DNA of 64,000 nt from Cymodocea nodosa (lineage: Eukaryota > Streptophyta > Magnoliopsida > Alismatales > Cymodoceaceae), in the NCBI GenBank assembly GCA_036874045.1, contig CM072343.1, forward strand, positions 14,032,001 to 14,096,000, in the 5' to 3' direction. Positions 33,752 to 45,231 of the stretch are shown here, in pieces. Position 1 is the first letter of the stretch; each line of letters opens with the position of its first letter. The notes below the pieces were generated by a model, which was given only the letters and a program-made list of their open reading frames with translations, was not told the origin of the DNA and made no database searches. Position numbers and translations under genes: made by a program.

Positions 33752-36167
33752 TGGAGTTAACTTAAGTCCAAGAGGTTAGTCTGTTAAGTTAGCCATAACT
33801 CCACGAACTAAGTCCGTTGTGTTAATTGTAACTCAACAGAGTGCTTACTAAACACATTTATACTCTAATATAAAAATCAAAATAGTGCATGTTGAGGTTT
33901 TTGTTGTCCCCAAAATAAGATCTTAAAACTCACAAAGGGACCAAAATGATAAAACATTAAACTCAAAACTCATTTTAAAATAACCGCAAGCGCACGGTGT
34001 AATTGTAATATACTCCGGTGAGTACAGGTCGAATCCACAAGGATTTGGCTTTTACAAAACATTTCTAAGGTGCAAAAATAATAATAATTACAAGTGATTC
34101 AAAACTTATCAAAAATTCACTTAATAGAGTATAAATTCCTCATTTTCATTCATAAAACACTAAATCACTATAGCACAGAATCTCAAAATTCAGTCAAGTT
34201 CACACATATCCTCCTCTCAGTATCTCAATGATAAAATACAGTAAAAATATCATACTGAGTATTCATTGGATTAACTTTACAACCCCACTGATTTCGTTAA
34301 AAGATCTGAAATAGTCAAGCGTCGGCAATGCTTTTCCTACAAATACGCAAACTGGCAATTAACATCCCTAAATTGCGCACAGTTACTAAAAATGGCATAA
34401 GATTTTCAAATCTTGACAAAAATCTACAAAATCAGTGTGCTTCGAAACTTAACTCATTCATCTAATAGAGAAAATTTACAAAGATCGATTTCGTGTTGTA
34501 GATAAAAAGAAATCGAATTCAGAACTGAAGAAAAAATTGGGTGAAAAATGCCAAGATGCGCCAGATGCAACATCAACGAAATAAATTGGAAAACCTATAC
34601 AAATCGATTTGAAAAATTCTAAAAACTATACAGGAGTAAAGTACACTCTACAAAATAGAATTAAAAATTAAAGAAAAACATCACTGGATCAGTGAGTTAC
34701 GACCTAAACAAAATCATTAAATTTACAGGATTCTAAACCGACGATCAACATCCACAAATTAGTTTTGTTAGCATACACATATTCACATATGCACAAGATT
34801 CAAACCAAATTCGTTTCCATTCATTCAAACTAAACATAATAAACTACTGAAATGAAAGTTCTATAATTAAACTACAATTTAACATTACAACTAAACCTAA
34901 AACTACAACTACCCTACTGAAATTACAAAGAACTCAACTTTAAACAAGAAAATGAAAACCTAAAGAGCTAAACCAATACAACCCTTTTTACCTTTAAGTC
35001 CAAGCTTGTTTTGGAGAAGAATGATACAAAAGATTTGCTCCTAGCCATCCTCCTAGCCAAGAATTTTGTGGCTTTCACCACACGAGTTCTCTTCTAGAAG
35101 CGGGAGGTCTTCAAGCACCACCAAGCACCAAGAACAAGGAGTCATCCACCTCAAGTCCACAACCCTTGCCTTTCTTCTACTAGGACTGAACCACAAAAGA
35201 GGAGACACAGTTGCACGGCTTCAGATGTGCTCCAAACAACACCCATAAGGTCTAGAAAAGATGCCCTAGCCGTCCTCCTACTAGCAACCACCAAGAGAGG
35301 AGAAGAAGAGGTTGGCTGAACCTTGTCTTCCACCTTGGAGCTCCACGAGAGGGGGGAGAAACACCACCTTCCACGAGTTCTTGAGGGAGGGAGAGGAACT
35401 GACGACTTTCAAGGGCTGGAATGGGGTAAAGCTCCTCCAAGAGGAGGGATTTGTTGGCCTTGCCTCTCCTTTTATAGAGGCTCCAAGTGGTGGAACTTGA
35501 TCTCCACCTTTGATCTTCAATCCAAGGGCCAAGATTCCTCCTATCTTGATTTCCTTTATTTTTCTTATTCTTCAACCTATAAAACTCAAACAAATACATT
35601 AAAACACTCAAGAAATAAGATAAGATATATTCCTAAACATGGATACTTCAAAAGGGCCAAAAATCACATTTTTCATTGAATTCCAGAAATACCCATGTAC
35701 TTATTTAAATAATTAATCCTAAGTGCTAAAGTAAATTTAATCTACTTAATAAAATGCAATTGTGTTGCCACCAAGATGTAAATGTGTTTTCACGAAATGC
35801 TAACTAACAAATAGAGTCTCATTTATGCATTACTTTCTTCATTTAAGCCTATAACTACATTATTTGCCCAGAATGCATTATAACTTAAATCTTCATTAAA
35901 CACTTATGAGTATATGACTTTAAACACCTAAAATGCATCACTTAACTATATAAAATATGCATAAATTATGACTCTACAGTGCACAATTCTTACTCAATCT
36001 CTGTAGGATCGACCTATACTTGCACAAAAATACAATATACATTATGCACTTGTAGTTAAAAATACAAATTGGAATTAATATCTAATTTGTGTGAAAGGTT
36101 GTTTGTTTAATTCTAAAAGAAATTACTAATATAAGCAAGTTTAAGATTTAACTTTTCACACCAAACA
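33752..36167 (+). repeat. G4 5' LTR remnant, split by L2
   Basis: 33752-33889 and 35979-36167 match the last ~330 bp of the 3' LTR (from about 51448). The first ~1.7 kb of this LTR is missing and is replaced by the G3 LTR end. It ends CACACCAAACA at 36167. Confidence 0.8.
33890..35978 (-). mobile_element. L2: solo LTR of an unassigned element (2.09 kb) with GTGCA duplication
   Basis: The insert runs TGTTGAGG to CTCTACA and is flanked by GTGCA on both sides (33885-33889, 35979-35983). The empty site is visible at about 51575 in the G4 3' LTR. Minus orientation is suggested by a TATA box (TATAAAAG, 35476-35469) and by the AAGCGCACGGTG / GAGTACAGGTCGAATCCAC block near 33995-34040, a block known from other plant LTRs. 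The 35060-35540 part is richer in G+C and has overlapping frames on both strands, which I take as the transcribed leader and not coding. No internal domain is seen, hence solo LTR. Confidence 0.8.
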
Positions 36168-36174
36168 AGTTTTC

Positions 36175-36192
36175 TAACACCGTTGTCGGGGA
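36175..36192 (+). other. Primer binding site of G4, diverged
   Basis: TAACACCGTTGTCGGGGA, seven bases after the LTR end, is a diverged Asp-type site. Confidence 0.7.
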
Positions 36193-36249
36193 TTAAGAAG
36201 CTAAGCAACTGTAAGTGTTGTTTTCTTTTAATAGTAGGAGGAGTGTAGT

Positions 36250-36543
36250 GTGTTTTATTCTATAATTGAGAATATGGCATATGCTTATGTTTCAAGATTT
36301 CTAAAACTTGTAATTAGCATATATGAATTCTATAATTTGGAAGGTCACGACATCTCTGATTGTTTGAAACTGAGACGATTGCAGATGGTTAGATCACATG
36401 AACAACAAATGAATTATATTCAATATAATAGAGCTGAGTATGAGAATCTTATAGTTTACCCAACTAATGGTCAGCTTAGAATGTGTAATATGTTGAGAGA
36501 CAAGGAAGTTTGGGATAGGTATGACAGACTAGAGCGTAAAATA
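36250..36543 (+). pseudogene. G4 5' leader ORF with zinc-knuckle remnant
   Basis: It is the counterpart of 6632-6925: ENMAYAYVSRFLKLVISIYE, then NLEGHDISDCLKLRRLQM. The knuckle is degraded, but the DCLKL end shows the fourth ligand position. From about 36543 the frame passes directly into RT-type sequence, so linker and protease are missing in this copy. Confidence 0.65.
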
Positions 36544-37113
36544 AAAGTAATTTCTAATCTACCAGAACCTAAATCAGTAAAAGATATTAGATCAGTTCTA
36601 GGACATACTGGATTTTATAGAAGATTCATTAAATATTTTAGCAAAATAGCTAGACCTTTAACTAATCTATTAAAAGATGTCACATTCAACTTTGATAAAA
36701 ATTACAAAGAAGCATTTTTCAAACTTAAAACTAGCTTAATTTCAACTCCTATAATTCAAGCACCTAATTGGAGCCATCCATTTGAATTAATGTGTGATGC
36801 ATCTGATTTTGCTGTAGGAGCAGTGTTGGGATAGAAGATAGAAAAATCTCCTAGAGTGATTCATTATGCAAGCAAAACCTTAAATGATGCTCAAGTTAAT
36901 TATACAACTACTGAAAAAGAACTGTTAGCTGTTGTGTTTGCCGTAGAAAAGTTTAGATCATATCTGATTGGAGCTATTGAAATTGAAAGTCCTAAAAATC
37001 AAAATATATTTAAGGTAAATGGACAAAGACTTAGACCTATTTTGAAGACACCAAAAAGTTCTTTTGGAATTATAGAAGAAGTAAGAGTAGAGGACTACTC
37101 GAGCTTTACTTAG
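36544..37113 (+). pseudogene. pol: G4 pol remnant: RT end, RNase H, integrase tail
   Basis: It shows [20 protein letters not shown] and [17 protein letters not shown], then [16 protein letters not shown]. At about 36975 it passes directly to the integrase C-terminus ([22 protein letters not shown]). The RT catalytic part and most of integrase are absent. Broken. Confidence 0.8.
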
Positions 37114-37839
37114 TAAGAAACTTTCTAAGTATATATAAAAAAAAAACTTATTTAAACATAGTCACGGTTCAACCGAAAGGAATTATCAGTTTTATTGAAA
37201 CATATTTTAAAAGAAAAAAATCATTGCAGTTCAATCGACAGGATCCATCGATCTGACCGAAACATAAAAACATAAAAAAAAACTATATATTATTAAGTGA
37301 AAATATCGGTGTTACCGAAGCATAGTATCGGTTCTACCAAAAGAAAAAATATATATACAGAATTTAATTTCGATTCAACCGAGGAATATAACGGTTTGAC
37401 CAAAATGCTAAGATGTTGAGAAAATTAAGAGTCAGTTAGACCAGAAATTCTTCGGTCTAGACTAGAGTAAATTATTATTATAAGTATTTTTATTAGTTAT
37501 AACTTTACGAAAAGTCCATTGAGTTATGCTTAACTCAACGAACTTACTCCGTTGAGTCTAGGATTAGTCAACGAACTTACCTCGTTAAGATAACTATAAC
37601 TCGATGGAGTATTGTAGTTAAGTCCACAAACTTAGTCCGTGGAGTTAACCGTAATTCCACACAGAGATAGATGAGAGAGCGAGAGTTTGCACAGGAAAAT
37701 GACCTGATTACCTGCCTAAACTTAAGGCTTGTTTATATTAAAACATAGGATTTGGGGGCATTATCCATAGAATCATTTAGAACTTAGACTAGTAGAGATC
37801 AGAGCAATTCTGTTCCGTTTCGTAACTCCACGATGACAA
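37114..37839. repeat. Palindrome arrays between G4 pol and ORF3
   Basis: 37160-37460 carries CGGTTCAACCGA, CGATCTGACCGAAAC and TATCGGTTCTACC-type units. 37500-37670 carries TAACTCAACGA, CCGTTGAGT and CCGTGGAGTTA units. This is the same order as in G2. No gene seen. Confidence 0.65.
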
Positions 37840-38244
37840 AGATGACACCAAAATTTTGAGGTGGAGTAGGAGTAGTAGCAACAAGAGCAAAGAGGAGAAG
37901 GAAAACAAGCTAAAATTAATCTGCAGCTTGTACAAAAAGTGACTCCATCTCAATCTGCCACAAGATCAGAAAGAACAGTGACAATGTAGATTGGTAGCCA
38001 GGAGGAAGAAGAAAGAGAAGAAGATGAACAAGTACTCATTGAACAAGAAAGGAATGACTCGACAAATTCCATTGAAGAGGGAGAAACTCTTCAGCAATTA
38101 ATTGAAAGAATTCAAGATAGAGTGGAGAGTTCTGTCAGCTCTCCACCACAAACAGAAGTAGAAGCAAAAATGCAGGAATCTCCAAAGCATTCCCAACCAA
38201 TTCAAGTTCAACACATGGAAGAGGAAATTCAAGAACAAACCCCT
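37840..38244 (+). pseudogene. G4 ORF3, part before T1
   Basis: A shortened N-terminal part, then the acidic Glu/Gln-rich middle (ETLQQLIERIQDRVESS, EEEIQEQTP). It stops at CCCCT, the duplicated target of T1, and continues at 43374. Broken. Confidence 0.7.
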
Positions 38245-38615
38245 TGTTGTGCGGAAAGATCAAACAAACGTGGAGCATCTAGGGGTGGCGTGGAGAAGAG
38301 ATCAACGTGGATGAGAGGAATGCGAGTGGAGAATTCGGAAGAACAACAAATTTACGTGGTTCCCCAACACGGGTACGTCCACGACTGATCAATCTACCAT
38401 GATTCCTTACTGTATGGTTGCTGGTACAAAGAAGGGGGAGAACGAAATCTAGGGATTTGGCTTGTTAGCCTTCCCTTGGACGAAGATGACCCCTTATATA
38501 GGGACAACGATGGATGATACCCAAAAGACAAGTTTGCCCCTGTACAAATTATCAAACAAATACAACCATATACAATGACATATACATATACTTGATGGAA
38601 GACACACGCTTCACA
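38245..38615 (-). repeat. T1 3' LTR (left copy)
   Basis: The minus strand runs TGTGAAGCGTG to GCACAACA. It has a TATA box TATATAAG at 38500-38493. Confidence 0.85.
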
Positions 38616-38695
38616 AATCTCCACCTTGTCTTTCATCAATCTTCATCACGAACAAGTGATAGATCACTAAGACCCAGTGTAGGTCAGCAGTAGTA

Positions 38696-39328
38696 CTAGA
38701 CGTTGAGTAGGTCCAAGCAATGCTTGAACTTGCTTTCAACAATGCCCTTTGTAAATATATTAGCCGGGTTGTCCTTTGTGTTGACCTTCATAATCTTTAT
38801 CCTATCTTCATTCTTGAGGAAGTGATACTTTACATCAATATGTTTAGTTCTATCATGAAAGACATTATCTTTGGAGAGACAAATAGCGCTAAGACTATCA
38901 CAGAAGATATCAGCTTTATCAATGCGCCAACCAAAGTCTCCAAGTAAGCCTTTCAACTAAATCCCTTCCTTTGCAGCTTCTGTCATAGCCACATATTCAA
39001 CCTCAGTTGTGGACAGAGATACTGTAGGCTGAAGAGTTGATTTTCAACTCACAATAGAACCTGCAAATGTAAAAACATAACCGGATAATGATCTCATTCT
39101 GTCAACATCACCTGCATAGTTTGAGTCTATATAACTAGCCATAATACAACCCTAATCTGCTGCATACATCAAGCCAACGCCTGGAGTTCCTTTCAAATAT
39201 CTGAATATTTTTTTAACTACTTTCCAATGTTCCCTGCCTGGATTGGACATGAACCTACTAACAACACTCAAAGGATATGCCAAATCAAGCCTAGTGCATA
39301 CCATAGCATACATAAGACTTCCAACTGC
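38696..39328 (-). pseudogene. pol: T1 RNase H region (broken)
   Basis: The minus strand shows ADIFCDSLSAICLSKDNVFH and TKHIDVKYHFLKNEDR near 38800-38890, and upstream the weakened YAMVCTRLDLAYPL and MQQIRVVLW... type blocks usual between Ty1 RT and RNase H. Broken. Confidence 0.75.
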
Positions 39329-39949
39329 CTATGCATAAGGAACTCGTTGCATATCAAGCTTTTCAGAATCAATTTGTGGACACATCGCAGATGACAATTT
39401 GACATTTCTATCATAAGGCGTGTTAATGGCTTTACATAAAGCCATACCAAATCTGCTAAGGATCTTTTCAATATACTTCTGTTGATTCAAAAATAGCTTA
39501 CTAGAATTTCTTTCACGCCTAATCTCCATTCCAAGAATTCTACCAGCTGAACCAAGATCCTTCATATCAAATTCTGATTTTAATGTGTCCTTCAGCTCCT
39601 GTATCACTTTGATATTTTTCATAGCTATAAGAATATCATCAACATACAATAACAAATAAACATGTGTATTCTTATCAAGAGTTTTAACATATACACATGA
39701 ATCATAGTTGCTGCGTCTAAAACCAACTTTAACTATAAAGGCATCAAACCTCTTGTACCATTGGCGTGGTGACTGTTTAAGTCCATACAAGGACTTCTTT
39801 AATTTGCACACCCAATCAGATTTACCTTTCACCACAAACCTTGTTGGTTGTTCCATCCAAATATCTTCTTCTAACTCACCATCCAAGAAGGCCGTCTTTA
39901 CATCTAGCTGTTCCAATTCCAATTCTTTGGACGTTTCACTAGTTCCCAA
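39329..39949 (-). pseudogene. pol: T1 reverse transcriptase (broken)
   Basis: The minus strand shows LEQLDVKTAFLDGELEEDIW, CKLKKSLYGLKQSPRQWY, YLLLYVDDILIAMK (catalytic YVDD near 39640) and EFDMKDLGSAGRILGMEI. Standard Ty1 RT. Confidence 0.85.
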
Positions 39950-40199
39950 GTCCTGTTCTTATGGAGAGATTGGAGTTCCTCCTCCATAGCAGACATCCAA
40001 ATACCAGCTTCTGAATCTTTCATTGCAGCTTCATATGTAGGTGGATCAACAAAATCCTTCACCTCAACTACTACCTATAAGGCAAAAGCAACCAAACTAT
40101 TGTAGCCATATCTAATCGAAGGTCTAACGTCTCTTTTAGGACGATCTTTGCCAATGGTTCTTGGTGGTGGTTGCTCCACCTCTTCCTCCTCAATTTCAT

Positions 40200-41502
40200 T
40201 TTCCTAAGTTTCCAATGAAGTTTCTCTAATTTCAACTTGATCAGTGATAGGCAGCTGTTGTGCGTCATCTATCTCCATCTGTTTAGGAAGGGTGTGCTCA
40301 ATTTCTGGTGTTTCACCTGCTAATCTATTTGTTGCCTCCAAAAGAGAATTCTCATCAAAAGTAATATCACGGCTATATATTACTTTGTGAGACTCAATAT
40401 CATATATCCTGTATCCCTTTACACCAACACCATAGCCCACAAATATGCCTTTCTTGGCACGTGGTTCTAGCTTGCCATTGTTCACATGATAGTAAGCTGG
40501 ACATCCAAAAATTCTGAGCTTTGAATAATTAGCAGATATTTTCAACCATACCTCAAGAGGTATCTTCCCATCTAAGGCACTAGAAGGGGACTTGTTCACC
40601 ATATAGGAAGCTGTGTTAACAGCCTCTGCCTAAAACTTCTTGCTTAAACCTGCATGAGATAGCATACAACGTGCCTTTTCTAGGAGTGTTCTATTCAATA
40701 TTTCTGCCACTCCATTTTGCTGAGGGGTATACCTAATAGTGTTATGTCGTGTAATGCCTTCATCTTTACAAAAGTTATCAAATTCTTGAGAACAAAACTC
40801 AAGACCATTATCAGTTCTAAGATATTTTACCTTTCTGTCTGTTTGGTTTTCTACCTGCTTCTTCCAATGCTTGAAGCAAGAAAAAGCTTCACTTTTGTGT
40901 GTCAAAAAGAAAACCCAGTTCATCCTTGAATGATAGTCAATGATAGAAAGAGAATATCTGGAACCTGCAATAGAAGTTTGACGTGAAGGCCCCCAACAAT
41001 CAGCATGAATATAATCAAGAACTCCATTGGAGCTGTGCTGATTGCATGCAAATGACACTCTTTTCTGTTTGCCAAAAACACAATGCTTGCACATGTCAAT
41101 ACAAGCAACCTTGTGTCCATCAAACTTGCCCAGACTACTCAGTTTCTACATTCCTTTCTACCCTAAATGACTCATCCTTGAGTACCACATGACAGAAAAA
41201 TCCTGTTGACCAGATATAGCTGATGTAGCTGCGCCAATAATTGGAGTGCCTTGAAGAATGTATAAGGGACCAGATTTGTTTCCCTTCATAACAACTAATG
41301 AGCCTTTTAGTATGCTGATCTTCCCCTCACCACCTATATATCTATAACCCTTAGCATCAAGGGCCATCAGTGAGATCAGACTTTTTCCAAGCTTTGGGAC
41401 GTGCCAAACATCCTCTAGAATTCTAACTATGCCATCATGCAGTTTAAATTTTATAGTGCCCACACCAACTCTAGAACACACATCATCATTGACCAAGGTC
41501 AC
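40200..41502 (-). pseudogene. pol: T1 integrase (broken)
   Basis: The minus strand shows MCKHCVFGKQKRVSF (zinc part), LDYIHADCWGPS, SIIDYHSRMNWVFFL, LRTDNGLEFCSQEF and YTPQQNGVAE. The C-terminal side is at 40602-40204 (LRIFGCPAYYHV, KKGIFVGYGVGVKGYRI). Upstream, 41502-41158 is the pre-integrase part (VPKLGKSLISL). Broken. Confidence 0.85.
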
Positions 41503-42431
41503 TTAACCACCCTCCACCTACTCGTAGGTGTCAAAATACTCCCTAATAGGAGTCATATGATGTGAAGCTCCTGAGTCCATAATCCACTGATTATCAGAAC
41601 AGACACTGCAACAAACTGTAAGAGAAAAGTTATCACATGATGCAGAACTAGTTTCTGCCACACCAGCCTTTCCTTTGTTCATAAGCTTGGGACAATGTGA
41701 TATCCAGTGTCCTTTCTCCTTATAGTAATGACAAGTATCCCTAGAGTACTTTCCCTTCGACTTGCTTCTACTTCTATTCTTCCCTCCACCTTATCTCTAG
41801 CTTCTTCCCCTGTTCTCTTACTACTGAGCTGATAGGCCAACACCACTTGCCTCATTTCTACCATGCACCATGTGCTTGAGCTCCCTAGAATGAAGGTTGG
41901 ACCTCACTTCCTCTAGTGTAATTGAATCTCTTCCAACTACACAAGACTAAACAAAGTTTTCATAACTCAATGGGAGTGAACAAAGCAAGATAAGAGCTGC
42001 ATCTTCATCTTCTATGATTACTCCAATATTCTTGAGTTCCATTAGAATAGCATTTAACTGATCTAAATTCTGCTTGAGAGGTACACCTTCTATCATATTT
42101 AAAGAGAACAGTCTTTGCTTTAACAACAATTTGTTTGTTAAAGACTTAGTCATATACAATGACTCAAGTTTTTACCAAAGACCTAAAGAGGTAGATTCAT
42201 TAGCAACTTCTATTATAACTTCATCAGACAAACACAACAAGATGGTGGAGTGAGCTTTCTCCTCCTGCAATTCAAACTCTAGCGAATTTCTGTTCAGAGT
42301 AGTTTCCTTATTTAAAGGAGCTCAAATACCTTGTTGCTTTAGAAGTGCTTTCATCTTAATTTGCCATAAGCTAAAGCTATTCTTACTATCAAACTTTTCT
42401 ATCTTCAACCCCGAAGTATTCATGTTTTCAA
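41503..42431 (-). pseudogene. gag: T1 gag and protease (broken)
   Basis: Gag begins near 42422 (MNTSGLKIEKFDSKNSFSLW) and has LFSLNMIEGVPLKQNLDQLN and ALILLCSLPLSYENFV near 41950-42100, a Ty1 gag. A zinc knuckle (CHYYKEKGHWISHC) is near 41715. Protease has WIMDSGASHHMT near 41560, the usual Ty1 active site. Broken. Confidence 0.8.
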
Positions 42432-42974
42432 ATCAACAAACAACCAGCAATACACATGATATACAATCTGATTTCAATAAACACAATTCTACGGCAAGGT
42501 ACACAATAGCAAGCAATATCTCAACAACAATATGCTACTGAAACTACTGATTTCAACAAAATGCAATCAGTCACAAGCTAAGCACACTACTTAGCACAAA
42601 ACAATAGCAAATACTCGCACAAACCAAGCACAAAACCGCAATCACAAAATGCCCAAAATCTGACAATCAAAGAGTCACTTGTCTAGAAAACTACTATGCC
42701 CTAGCCAAACACCTCCTACTGTATTTCTCTGAATACGAAACTTCTGACTACGAAATTTTAAAGGTAGGAAGTTCAGGAAGCTTACAACACGTCCTCAAAA
42801 TTTGAGATGCAACGGAGCACGGATGAGGAAGGTGCACGAGTTGGCGTCGAAGTGTGCAGACTGGCGCTAGCGACGACGGTAGTTCCAACAATGGAGGAAT
42901 CCCTTGCGGAAATGGCTTGAACCTTGATGAAACTCTTCGAAACATCAGATGCAAACCTAGAGATGTCCAACCTA

Positions 42975-43368
42975 GCTCTGATACCAGTTGTTGTGCGGAA
43001 AGATCAAACAAACGTGGAGCATCTAGGGGTGGCGTGGAGAAGAGATCAACGTGGATGAGAGGAATGCGAGTGGAGAATTTGGAAGAACAACAAATTTACG
43101 TGGTTCCCCAACATGGGTACGTCCATGGGTGATCAATCTATTGTGATTCTTTGTTGTATGGTTGCTGGTACAAAGAAGGGAGACAACGAAATCTAGGGAT
43201 TTGGCTTGTTAACCTTCCCTTGGACGAAGATGACCCCTTATATAGGGACAACGATGGGTGATACCCAAAAAACAAGTTTGCCCTTGTACAAATTATCAAA
43301 GAAATCAAAGAAATACAACCATATAGAATGACATATACATATACTTGATAGAAGACACACACATCACA
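42975..43368 (-). repeat. T1 5' LTR (right copy, 42989-43368) and primer site
   Basis: The minus strand ends GCACAACA at 42989. Two bases on, TGGTATCAGAGC (42986-42975) matches the initiator-Met tRNA type used by many plant Ty1 elements. 42432-42974 between primer site and gag is the non-coding leader. Confidence 0.85.
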
Positions 43369-43373
43369 CCCCT

Positions 43374-44249
43374 CTAGAGCAACAAATTCAAATTCCTGAC
43401 CCAATTGAAGCAATAGTTTTAAATGAAGTACACTTTTGGAGTTAGGAAGCATATAATAAATATCAAGAGATTAGAGGTTATGATATCATATACAGTAAAC
43501 CAGTAAACTAGGATGGTACGCAAGAAATTAAGGACTTATTTGAGTTCCAAGGTCTACTGTAATTTATTTTTCAACAGAGAGGACATGCAGTATATGAAAA
43601 TTTAGTGCCCTACTTCTATACCAATTTGAGAGATGAAGAATGTGGATTAATTTCCAACGTGAAGCAAGCTGATGTACAGATAACACCAGAGCTTCTCCAT
43701 AACATTTTAGGATTGAGAAATGAAGTGAAAGAAATTATGGAAAGCACAACTACCATTGAGTGGACAAAATAGGAAATCAAGGACAATTTAGCTATCAATC
43801 TTGGTGTGCCATTATTAAACAAACTAAAGCACTTAAATGATAAAGCACACATGATAGCTAACATTTTGATTAAAAATGTCTACCAACGACAAGGCCATGA
43901 TATTGAATTAAGTCAGTTTGTCAAATAGGCCACATATGCAGTTGTGAATAAGATTCAAATTAATTGGTCTGTAGTTTTTATCTCTAAACTAAGAGTAGTA
44001 AAGAAGAAATTATTTTATAGAGATTTGATTCCACTGCTGATGGTGGATAATATTGATTTCACGAGACGGACATCCAAAAGGATAAGATCTAGAGCCATTT
44101 TAGTGAAAGAATACAAAAATTATGCTGCAGTTGCTGAAGTATTTGGACCTTCTAAAGGCACTATTGGAGCTGTAGAGAGGATAAATCAATTAGAGCAACA
44201 ATTAGAAAAAATCCAGAAGGAAGTAGATGAACTTAGGAAGAAATATTAA
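43374..44249 (+). pseudogene. G4 ORF3, conserved domain after T1 (broken)
   Basis: It continues from 38244: EVHFWS, YNKYQEIRGYDIIYSKPVN, KDLFEFQGLL, VPYFYTNLRDEE, NKIQINWSVVFISKLRVVKK, KLFYRDLIPLLMVD and the coiled-coil end (VERINQLEQQLEKIQKEVDE). It matches G2 20395-21208. Broken. Confidence 0.75.
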
Positions 44250-45040
44250 ATTGTATTATTCTTCTACTTATATTTGTATGGAAAATATCTGACTGAATGT
44301 AAATGTAAATTATTCATATAAATGAATGAATGTTATTCAGATGTTTCTACATTCGTGTTTGAGAATAAATGATGTAATGGATGAACTATCTTGAATATTA
44401 TATAACTGTTTAAACAATGTACAAAGTTGTTTAAAAGATTTACAAATTTTCTGAATGACATGATTAAATGCACAATGTTTGGTTAATGCTGAATGTATCT
44501 ACATGCTGAAAAGTAAAATGTAAATTCTACATAACATGAAATGAATTGCAAGTTAAATATGCATATAATGTTCAAATTTAAATGAGTTTTATTTAGAACA
44601 CTGTAGTAATGACATGTATTTAAGTTTATTTAAGTTGACAAAATGCAGGAGAGAAAATATAGAAGTTAATACGAGTAAGTTTTAGAAAATTTGCTAAGTG
44701 TTAACTCAACAAAGTAAGTCTATTGAGTTAACCTTAACTCCACAAGATCAATAATAAAATATAAGGTCACTCCGTTGAGTTAACTATAACTCAACAAAGT
44801 TAGTCCGTGGAGTTAGTAAATAGTAACCGAAGCTAGTCCGTTGAGTTAATTGTAATTCAACGAGGTTAGTTTGTGGATTAAGCTGAACAGTTTTTTTTTT
44901 TTTAGCCACGAACGAAACTTCGTAGGTTTAGCGATTACTAAAATTTAAAATTAGAAGTGAAACACGTATTCATAAAAATAGGAACCACACTACACGTTAC
45001 AAGACACGTTTTTGCAATGAGATTCATTTGCTTTATGAAC
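44250..45040 (+). other. G4 non-coding stretch between ORF3 and gag/F-box block
   Basis: Matches 21209-21970. 44700-44880 is rich in TAACTCAAC / GTTGAGTTA motifs. No gene seen. Confidence 0.7.
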
Positions 45041-45195
45041 GTGCATTATAAATAGAGAACAAAATGTTATTTACAAGTTAGTAGCACTTAAGGAGAGGAA
45101 AGAAAATTCGTTGGGGAACTGGAAGGAGAAGCAGCTGATTCAACTTCATCCGTCAACAACTATTTACTGAATATAAAGCTTCAAACTGGTATGTA
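45041..45195 (+). promoter_or_regulatory. TATA-like site, leader and GTATGT donor-like site (G4)
   Basis: TATAAATAG at 45047, leader, then CTGGTATGTAATT at 45187. A matching acceptor-like TTATAAAG lies just before the F-box (46790). Gag lies between them. See the G2 counterpart at 21971-22128. Confidence 0.4.
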
Positions 45196-45231
45196 ATTAA
45201 TCTTCTGCTATTTTACTTTATGTAAGAGTTT

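Larger units (their letters stand above)
38245..43368 (-). mobile_element. T1: nearly whole but decayed Ty1/copia element in ORF3 of G4
   Basis: 5124 bp with LTRs of 371 and 380 bp and CCCCT on both sides (38240-38244, 43369-43373). Minus-strand order is right LTR, initiator-Met primer site, gag, protease, integrase, RT, RNase H, polypurine tract (AAGGTGGAGATT, 38627-38616), left LTR. The LTRs differ at about 22 of 370 sites plus one short indel by eye, near 6 percent, so it is about as old as or slightly younger than its host element. The lineage is probably Tork-like (low certainty). Complete in layout, broken in many places. Confidence 0.9.

Noticed and set aside
35066-35679. Overlapping frames of 60-119 codons on both strands in the G+C-richer part of L2.
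   Set aside because: They are low-complexity, overlap on opposite strands and lie just downstream of a TATA box in a solo LTR; likely untranslated leader.
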